From: Macrotrachela quadricornifera
Lineage: Eukaryota > Rotifera > Eurotatoria > Philodinida > Philodinidae
Direction: 5' to 3'
Assembly (NCBI GenBank): GCA_022393335.1
Contig: JAJEKB010021185.1
Location: forward strand, 2,119,463-2,183,462
Length of the DNA: 64,000 bases
Position numbers and translations under genes: made by a program. A model generated the notes under the pieces. The model searched no databases. It worked only from the letters and a program-made list of their open reading frames with translations, and was not told where the DNA came from. This document shows, piece after piece, positions 56,862-64,000 of the stretch. Within the stretch, counting starts at the first letter, position 1; every line of letters begins with the position of its first letter.

Positions 56862-57657
56862 CTACATGTTCGTGTGAGGTAAGATCAGTTCTTCTGGATG
56901 CGGAATCTATTTAAACATGGTGTCTAGTTGTTCTCAAGAGATCGCTTCTTCATGATCGCTATCGACAATCCAAACCAATAGCCTAGAGTCGATTTGCTCG
57001 AAATCTTGGCACGTTCAATTGAGGAGAATGGACCACATGGTTGTCAAATAATTCCATAATTTGACATAATTCGGATTTGGACTGATGGCTTCATATTCAA
57101 TTTGAGTTCGATTGAGATAGGTATTAAAAACGATAAAAGTAAAAATAACCGATGCACCAGTATAAACGTAGTTTGCTTCGAACATAGACAATGAATTCAA
57201 TTTCTTTGGATATTTCATTGTTAAATTGAGATCAATGATTACGCCATCACTCCACCCGATCAGATGTATTTTTGGATAGCCTAATAATCGCGCAGAGTAA
57301 CAATATCGAATATCACTAAATCATAAGTTGGACTGCTGATAACATTGCACTTCTGTCTTGTTCTCAAGAATCCATCAGAATACATCTATATACTGATTTG
57401 AGTTTCCGGACTTCAAATCCCTAATAATTACTATTGGTGAAACCACTATGAAGGAACAAAACAAAAATACTATAACTCGGTTCGTATATCATATATGAGA
57501 CAGTAATATTATTGGTTGGTACATAGTAATCAAGCACAGGAACTGAAAGTCCAGGTTTGACAGATAGGCTTAACCATAGATATTTTGCATTAAGTAACAC
57601 TGTCGTTTGCTTGTTAATGATTGAAAACAAGCAGCAGAATACAATAAATGCCTGCAT
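56862..57657 (-). pseudogene. secreted alpha/beta-hydrolase pseudogene
   Basis: It begins with an intact signal peptide (MQAFIVFCCLFSI, 57657). Then VPTNNITVSYMIYEP and FLHSGFTNSNY, an HG-type oxyanion region. The nucleophile elbow is intact, IGWSDG (about 57260), followed by MKYPKKLNSLSMFEANYVYTG. Later, CQDFEQIDSRLLVWIVDSDHE holds the region of the catalytic acid. Stops interrupt at Trp sites (TAG 57421; TAG about 56905) and Arg sites (TGA about 57367; TGA about 56932), with a frameshift near 57280-57310. Family: secreted lipase/esterase-like hydrolases. The His is not found, so the 3' end is lost or decayed. Confidence 0.65.
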
Positions 57658-58596
57658 CTTATCCTATAAATGATTACCGGTTCTATTCATCCTTACGCCT
57701 AATAGTCCTCTTTGCCTCACAATGTAAAAATCGTCTTTCGCATTCGAATCGATACTCAGTGGCAACAAAATGCGCCATTCGTCATGTTTGTCTTGTTCTC
57801 TCGTTAAATGTGCAAGAGTAGCAACTTGAGTGTGCTTTTAAGCAGAAAATGTACGATTCGCTGGTTATGTGTGCATTTTTTTTGATGTACAAATGCGCTC
57901 TTTTACTCTCTTCGTATGAAGGAAAAATGTGGATATTGTTTCATTAGTATAACTTCTATAGAGTAGGTAGAGGTATATTGTCGAAGATTTTAGATACTCT
58001 GTCGGCTGTGGTAAGGATGAGAGAATTGCACGAATGACGAGAAAATGTTTACATTTTCGTATGAATTAATAAAGAAAAGGCTTTCATAGGACGACTAAGA
58101 CTAATTTTGTTCGCATCGAATAAGGAACACAATGAATTAATCGTGTGCTGAATGTTTTGAATGCGCTTGTCTTTCTTGATTCTCATATCTGTCATGACCT
58201 TGGATATCTCTTGTTATGCAGTAATTTATTCTCGTTTGAAGTACTCGATTAAATGTCAAATATTTGGTTGATACTTCGAAACAAACCTATTGAATTTATG
58301 ATTCGAACCTAAATTAGAACTATGAAATGATGGAAAAATTTGAAATACTACTCATTCTTAAGTATCTTGTTTGTTTTCATTGCAACATTCAAAATGTTCC
58401 ATAATGAGCATCTAACCTTTGAGATCCAGTATCCGATGAATAATGATCAAATGAATATACTACATTTGCCGATGAAATGGAAGGAACGTCCACTGTGATG
58501 TGTATTTGGAAGCTAAAGATCATAAACAGAAATGAATGTTTGGCATGATCATCAGCTTAGTTCTTCTGGCACCCTCATAATTAGAGCAACTAAGGT
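57658..58596. other. intergenic, nothing recognised
   Basis: No supported gene on either strand. Confidence 0.4.
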
Positions 58597-58805
58597 TAAG
58601 GGATCATGACCGGTTTCGGTCTTGCTTGAGGGTCTCAGCAGATGGCTTTAATCGAATTCATCATCATAAAATGACAATGAAATTGCAATTAATCCTTATA
58701 TTATGGAAGAGATAAAGTATTAAAATTGTATGACAATGCATTCAAATGAAGCCATCTGATGAGATTCTTAAGCAAGATTGAAACCGGTCATGACTGCTTA
58801 TTATG
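58597..58805. repeat. palindromic MITE, copy 2 (best copy)
   Basis: Arms: CATGACCGGTTTCGGTCTTG on the left and CAAGATTGAAACCGGTCATG on the right, with TCAGCAGATGGCTTTAAT facing ATGAAGCCATCTGATGA. Total about 209 bp. No coding content. Confidence 0.85.
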
Positions 58806-59112
58806 AGTGTAAGGCTATAGGGAGAAACCTTTTAAAAGTTTTTCTACTCTTATTAAATCCTACTTTTCGTTAAAATACGAACTTAAAGCTTTTATTCAGC
58901 TGATCAGATTCACTCGTTAGATTACACCAATTCTGATTCTGGACGCTCACATATACGTTACCACTTTATGGTGTCACAGACCTTAGCCTCTCTTTACTTT
59001 GAATGTATACTTCTTAAAAGAAAATGCGTTCTTATCTAACACTTGTGACAGAGCGTTATCTATTTATGTTGCATTTTTTAGATTACAAAAAAAAAACACA
59101 TTTACACAGAAA

Positions 59113-59979
59113 ATGACTGCTAGTGAACAACTCAACATCGAAGTCTTAACACCTAGTATCGGTGCGATAATTCATGACTTTGATTTATCACAGCAGTTGA
59201 CTTCTAATCAAAAACATGTGTTGGAACAAGCACTCTACAAACATCATGTGCTCTTCTTTCGTAACCAGAATTTGACACCAGAACAACAGCGTGATTTTGC
59301 TCTTCAGTTCGGTTCAATACACGTACATCCAATTTTTACACATACAGGACCATGTCCTGGAATCAGTGTCTTGGAATATGGTGAAAATATTAATCCCGAC
59401 AAAAAACCAGATTCGGATAGTTGGCATACTGATGTTTCATGGTTATCAAACCCACCTATTATCGGTATGCTGTATGCAAAAATTATACCAAAACAAGGTG
59501 GAGGTGATACATTATGGGCAAATATGGTTGATATCTATAAACACGAACTTTCTGATGAGATGAAACAGTGTCTCAGTAATCTTACAGCTGAACATTCGCT
59601 TGAAAGAGCATTTAAGCCTCCGGTAGGATCTAAACCTGTCGATATAGATAAGTATATGAAAGCTTTAGAAAACAATCCACCAGTTATTCATAAGGTCATT
59701 CGTGAACATCCCTTTACAAAAGAAAGATTTCTCTATGTTAACAGTTTTTTTACAATGAAGATCAATGAAATGAATAAACAAGAAAGTGATTTATTATTAA
59801 CATATTTATTATCCTTGGTTTATAAACGACCAGAATTCATGTGTCGGTGGAAATGGAGTGAAAATGACGTTTGTATATGGGATGAACGGACGACACAACA
59901 TTATGCAACAGCTGATTATTGGCCGCAACATCGAAGAATGCATCGATGTGCAATTACAGAAAGCAATGATCAAAACTAA
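59113..59979 (+). CDS. TauD/TfdA-family 2-oxoglutarate-dependent dioxygenase
   Basis: 288 residues, no intron, close to the 283 of bacterial TauD. Iron ligands H105 and D107 (SWHTDVSW) and H263 (TQHYAT). R274 (PQHRRMHR) would bind the 2-oxoglutarate carboxylate; the 11-residue spacing from H263 equals that in E. coli TauD. Such enzymes hydroxylate taurine or related sulfonates and release sulfite, using Fe(II), O2 and 2-oxoglutarate; the substrate here is unproven. I start at 59113 because homology begins there and a splice-acceptor-like TTTACACAG lies directly before it (AG at 59109-59110, possible trans-splice site); an upstream in-frame ATG at 58999 adds unrelated residues. Bacterial-type and intronless, so probably acquired by horizontal transfer. 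MITE copies lie on both sides. Confidence 0.85.
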   Translation: MTASEQLNIEVLTPSIGAIIHDFDLSQQLTSNQKHVLEQALYKHHVLFFRNQNLTPEQQRDFALQFGSIHVHPIFTHTGPCPGISVLEYGENINPDKKPDSDSWHTDVSWLSNPPIIGMLYAKIIPKQGGGDTLWANMVDIYKHELSDEMKQCLSNLTAEHSLERAFKPPVGSKPVDIDKYMKALENNPPVIHKVIREHPFTKERFLYVNSFFTMKINEMNKQESDLLLTYLLSLVYKRPEFMCRWKWSENDVCIWDERTTQHYATADYWPQHRRMHRCAITESNDQN

Positions 59980-60079
59980 CTTCTTCAACAATTCAAACTA
60001 TGACTGTAGTTAGAGTGTCATTTGAGTTGTTTTTCAAATCAAATGTATGATTGTTATTTTTGATCATATATAATGGAAC

Positions 60080-60357
60080 GAAACAAGCAGCCATGATCGC
60101 GATTTTGTCCTTGCTGAAGAGACTCATCAGATGGCATGTTCAATGCCATCACAGCTTTAATGGCTACGATAGAGAACCGAATAAGCAGTCATGACTGACC
60201 TCCACCTTGCTTAAGGGTCTCATTAGATGACTTTATTCAAATTCATCATCATAAAATGACAATGAAACTACAAATCAACCATCCATATAATAGAATAAAT
60301 ATGATATTAAAATGTATGATGATGAATTTGAGCATAGTCATCTGATGAAACTTTTAA
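60080..60357. repeat. palindromic MITE, copy 3, broken at a TTAA by piggyBac
   Basis: A fragment at 60080-60150 and a longer copy at 60185-60357 share CTTGCTTAAGGGTCTCAT and CATCATAAAATGACAATG with copies 1 and 2. The longer copy stops at TTAA (60354-60357), where a piggyBac end begins. Confidence 0.7.
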
Positions 60358-60947
60358 CCCTTTGAGGCCGGGCGACATAAATTCGCGTCATCACACTTTG
60401 AGATATGAATAACTTTAAAAAACACGATCTATTGATTATTTTATGACATAAATTGTATGAAAATTTCCATTTAGGATATGTATGCAGTTGAGGTTATGTA
60501 TATTTAGTGATGATTGTAAGTCGTCCTTAATATTTCTGGCAATTTTCATGTAATTTAATCAGTTCGAATATGGATTAGGTTGACAAAACTTCTGGAAAAA
60601 GAACTAGATCATTTAACAATGTTTAGTGTTATAAAAACTGCTCAAGAATGCCATTTATATGAAAGAGACTTCTCAGTTGCTCGCATCTCATAAATGATAT
60701 AGAGCGAATTTTTACATAAAAGGTCACGAGGAGTAAAAGTTGACTGCTTCTGTTATTGTACAATGACGTCATGAATTATCTTTTCTATCATATTTCGTTT
60801 CTTCGGACTTATTCGAGTAGATTCTTCTTCTCTCTCCAATTGATATGTATATATATCTTGGTTTTGTTCTTGTTATTCAAACAAAAGCATGATTTGTCTC
60901 GATGTATTCTGTATTTCTTTGATATCGATTATTCATGGAGTGACATT
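60358..60947 (+). mobile_element. left end of a piggyBac element
   Basis: TTAA (60354-60357) is followed by CCCTTTGAGGCCGGGCGAC, a piggyBac-type terminus. The untranslated leader runs to the transposase start near 60948. A CRE palindrome TGACGTCA is at 60764-60771. The right end lies beyond the window or has been lost. Confidence 0.65.
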
Positions 60948-62365
60948 ATGTTCTATCGGAAATCCAACAAAGATATTGACGAAGAAACAACGGGCTCTGA
61001 GTCGGAAGATTATTCATCTCACGAAAGTGATAATGAAAATGAATGTAATCCTGATTCGGAAGACGAAATGGTAAATTCATTTAATTATGGACTATCTTCA
61101 AACGTAAGAAATGTTACTCTTGAAACACCACTTGACTTCTTGGAACTAATTTTTAATTCAAATCTAATTGAAATGATAGTTAACGAAACAAATCGATACC
61201 ACGCAAATTTTGCAGGAGTAAATTCTAGTCATGCAATTCCATGGGCTGATACAACAACTAACGAAATATATACCTTTTTTGCTATTAGTCATACTAATGT
61301 CTCATATGAAAACAAAATCGTATTCATGACTATTGATCTAAGGATTATCTTATTGCCACACTTATATTTAGTAAACTTTTCACGACAGATCGATTCAAAT
61401 CCTTACTTTCTAACCTTTATTTCAATAATAATCAAAATCAAGTTGCTGCTGATAATCTTTACAAACTACAACCAATCATAGATACCCATGCCATGAATAC
61501 CGGATCACTTTTAGTGGTAAAACGGTAGAACCGGCAAAACCGGCGGTTAATCGATAAAATTAGGCAAACCAACGGTTAATTGCGGTTTATCGAAAGAAAT
61601 CGGCGGTAAACCGATAATATTCCGATGAACTATGTATAATAGAAAGAGAACGGCTATACAAAACGGAAAAAAAAGATAGATGTATATATATATACACATG
61701 TACATGCGCTCATGTGCTGTATTATTTATTTCGTCTTTTTATTTGCTCAAGGACACAAATACATCTTAACGGCGACAAAGTTCAAGTAAGCATTAATTTT
61801 TTTATATTTAAGTTTTTAATATTCACTTGTTACATTAATTGTTTGGAAATTTATTAAATTATTTTTTTAATTCTACACCCTTATAGATTCATTCTTTTAA
61901 TATTTATTATTTTTAATTTTATTTTCTTTAAATTTTTTTGTATTGATTTTATTAATTTTTGTGCCAATTTTTTTTTCTGAATTTATTTCTCACTATTTTT
62001 TGTTTATTTTTTGCATTATTACATTTTCTTATATTGTTATTTTGCATGAAATAAAAACCCCGTGAATCTAAAAATATCTGTTAAATTTTGCTGTACAAAC
62101 ATTCAAAAAATAGTGGCAAACGATATTGTCTAGTTGCACATACTAGCATCGGATAACTCCGATTTATTGAAAAAAACTGGCGATTTACCGTGGTTTTTTG
62201 AGCCGGTAACCGGATCGGTAAAACCGCGGTTAATCGCCAGTTTTTATCCGGTTTATATGACATGGGTAGGTTAAAAAAACATTTTTTCTTCTGTTTCAGC
62301 CCGTATAAGAACCTTTGCATTGATGAAACTTTGGCTTTATGGAAGGGTCGTTTACATTTCAAATA
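60948..62365 (+). pseudogene. piggyBac transposase A, degraded and interrupted
   Basis: Start near ATG 60948 (MFYRKSNKDIDEE), acidic N-terminus, then VNSSHAIPWADTTTNEIYTFF (the E-I--F-A region). A frameshift or small deletion near 61330 follows, then FSKLFTTDRFKSLLSNLYF and DNLYKLQPIID. At 61485 it is cut by a 781-bp element. After it, PYKNLCIDETLALWKGR holds the first catalytic Asp (IDE). The frame is cut again at 62367. The second and third catalytic sites are absent. Confidence 0.75.
61486..62266. mobile_element. 781-bp DNA element, TA target site, CCCATG ends
   Basis: Flanked by TA (61484-61485 and 62267-62268) within piggyBac A. The ends are CCCATGCCATGAATACCGGA and, in reverse, CCCATGTCATATAAACCGGA. 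Subterminal ACCGGCGGTTAATCG-type repeats are in both arms. No transposase. Confidence 0.85.
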
Positions 62366-62368
62366 ATA

Positions 62369-63239
62369 CAGATGTTTGCAAAAAAACTTGCACTACTTCC
62401 TCTACAGATATTATTTTGTATATAAATGTTTTTCGAATTTTTTTATAGTGCGATGGATAGCGCACGACGAATACTACACAACACAACAGTTTAATATTCG
62501 ATCTGTTCACTTATAGAAAAAAGAATAAGACAAACATCTGTTTTTCTTGGATGCAAGAAGAAAACTTATAATCAAAATTTCAACATTTTTGATATTTCAC
62601 CTGGAAAATATTGACTAATTAGGAGTTGTTTTTAAAAAAGCTTGCACCAAAACATTTTTTTTCGACATTTTTTCTACCATTATAAGCAACTAGAAAAAGT
62701 TAGTTTGTAAGGGCTAAACTCTAGACACACATACTACACGCTATATATAGAAATGTAACTTCTTTTCTCTCCAATACATGTTCGTTCAACTACTACAGCG
62801 GCCATCTAACAGTCCGGATGTAAATCTAATCGAAAAAATATGGTCGATATTGAAACATAATGTAGAAAAAATAAAACCTGTAAATAATGATGAATTCAAA
62901 CTATTTTTAGCTGAAGAATTTCGAAATATCGATAAAAATATTGTAAAAAATTGTGTGATGTTTATGAAAAAAGATATTTATCTCTTATTGATTGTAAAGG
63001 TAGACGAATAGAACATTGAACTATGATAACACTCGATACTACTCGTTAAAAACTACCAATTCCTATATGAAGCGTTTAAAGAGGGCTCCTAATTAATCAA
63101 AATTTTCTAGGTGAAAAAGTCAAAAATGTTGTAATTTCGACTATAAGTTTTTTTCTTGCATCCAAGAAAAAGAGATATTTGTCTTATTTTTTTCCTATAA
63201 GTGAACACATCGAATATCACATTATAGAATTGTTAAGAT
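62369..63239 (+). pseudogene. Tc1-like transposon relic
   Basis: TA (62367-62368) is followed by CAGATGTTTGCAAAAAAAC, a Tc1-type end. Inner inverted arms lie at about 62490-62640 and 63080-63225 (CTTGGATGCAAGAAGAAAAC facing GTTTTTTTCTTGCATCCAAG). The transposase C-terminus is at 62778-63019: RPSNSPDVNLIEKIWSILKH with the third catalytic acid in the N-IE motif, then FLAEEFRNIDKNIVKNCV; the last codons need a frameshift. The first two acids are lost. It sits in or beside piggyBac A. Confidence 0.7.
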
Positions 63240-64000
63240 GTGGTATTCCATAATACATTTATTTCTTCAATTATGTCAAGGGATCGTTTTCTTCAAATTT
63301 TTTATAATCTACCTTTAGCTGATAACTCATTGGAACCAAATCGAGAATCTAAAAACTACAGTGAAATTTTGCGGATGAATTCTCAGAGAAATTATAACTT
63401 TGGTCGCTACGGTACAATCGACGAAAGTGTGATAAAATGTAAGGGAAGATCAAGCTTCAAGCAGTATTTATCTGTAAAACCGATGAAAAGAGGGTATAAA
63501 GTTTGGTGTTTATATGATCCAATCACTGACTATTTATTCAACTATCAAATCTATTTAGAAAAAGAAGAAATAAGCGAAAAAGAAATACCTTTGGACGAAC
63601 GTGTTGTTTTCAATCATATCTCTGGTCATAATTTTAAAGGAAAACATTTATATTTCGATAACTTTTTTTCATTTCTCTGGGTTCATTAGAAAAAGTAAAA
63701 TTACAGAACATAAAAAGATTACAATCAATTTGTACATGGAATTGATTAACTCAGTCAAAGAATATTCTGCTATAATCTCGATCGCAAGTCTAAAAGGAAC
63801 TGGCTTCGAATTTTTATTTATTTTCTAAATGCATCTATTTTCAACTCATTTATTTACTATAATCAGTTAGTTCAGGATAATTTAACATACTTAAACCACA
63901 TGTTTTTAGTGGCGAAGTCTCTCTGTTCCGGTAGTGAACGATTGCCTGTGAAAGAAAAAAGAAGAAGATGTGCCTATTGTAGCAAGAAGAAAGCAGAAGT
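63240..64000 (+). pseudogene. piggyBac transposase B, running off the window
   Basis: A second, different piggyBac copy, lacking its N-terminus. MSRDRFLQIFYNLPLADNS, then YGTIDESVIKCKGRSSFKQY (first Asp) and RGYKVWCLYDPITDYLFN, then KHLYFDNFFSF (second Asp, about 63660). A frameshift near 63680 breaks the frame. At 63920-64000 GSERLPVKEKRRRCAYCSKK is the start of the C-terminal Cys-rich finger, cut by the window end. Several codons between are missing or shifted, so the copy is probably dead. Confidence 0.75.

Noticed and set aside
58999..59112. Upstream extension of the TauD frame
   Set aside because: The extra 38 residues have no similarity to TauD and contain an acceptor-like TTTACACAG just before the second Met, so they are probably 5' UTR.
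61486..62266. Relationship of this element to the hAT element at 12990 because both have ACCGGCGGTT/ACCGGCCGGT blocks
   Set aside because: Ends and target duplications differ (TA versus degenerate 8 bp); the shared CCGG words are not enough.

Overview
This window is AT-rich eukaryotic DNA, most likely from a bdelloid rotifer (Rotaria, Adineta or Didymodactylos type; the genus cannot be fixed from sequence alone). The reasons are introns of about 50 bases, an ADP-ribosyltransferase fused to kinesin-light-chain-type TPRs, phase-1 'NGNEtDVDCGG' cysteine-rich exons, an intronless bacterial-type TauD dioxygenase, and a dense mix of piggyBac, hAT, Tc1/pogo, Harbinger, Penelope-like, Gypsy and LINE copies, most of them broken. 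I saw no tRNA, rRNA, CRISPR array or telomeric repeat tract.

Layout. 1-8 kb: no gene; a TTAA-flanked element and a chain of fold-back repeats. 8.1-12.2 kb (minus): a spliced membrane gene with an intracellular R-S-ExE ADP-ribosyltransferase domain, one transmembrane helix and extracellular cysteine-rich repeats. 12.2-19.3 kb: non-autonomous DNA elements and minisatellites. 19.3-27.2 kb: one DDE transposon invaded repeatedly by other elements, up to four levels deep, with most layers dated relative to each other by target-site duplications. 28.4-30.1 kb (minus): a DEDDy 3'-5' exonuclease-like reading frame with two in-frame TAA codons. 30.8-36.0 kb: Gypsy integrase, Penelope-like RT/GIY-YIG and piggyBac relics, then a complete Harbinger-like element with ~185-bp inverted repeats. 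37.5-40.4 kb: a 2.85-kb element built of 51-bp tandem repeats. 42.3-48.2 kb (minus): a GPCR gene split by a near-complete LINE with a 13-bp target-site duplication. 48.2-51.7 kb: fold-back repeats. 51.7-53.8 kb (minus): an intact ART-TPR gene. 54.6-56.1 kb: three fold-back repeats. 56.9-57.7 kb (minus): a secreted alpha/beta-hydrolase pseudogene. 59.1-60.0 kb (plus): TauD. 60.4-64 kb: two degraded piggyBac transposases interrupted by other elements and running off the window.

Probable functional host genes are few: ART-TM-Cys, ART-TPR, TauD and perhaps the exonuclease. They do not form an operon or an obvious pathway. The two ART proteins have different architectures and may act in signalling or defence, but the sequence does not show which. 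The rest is a record of transposon insertion and decay.
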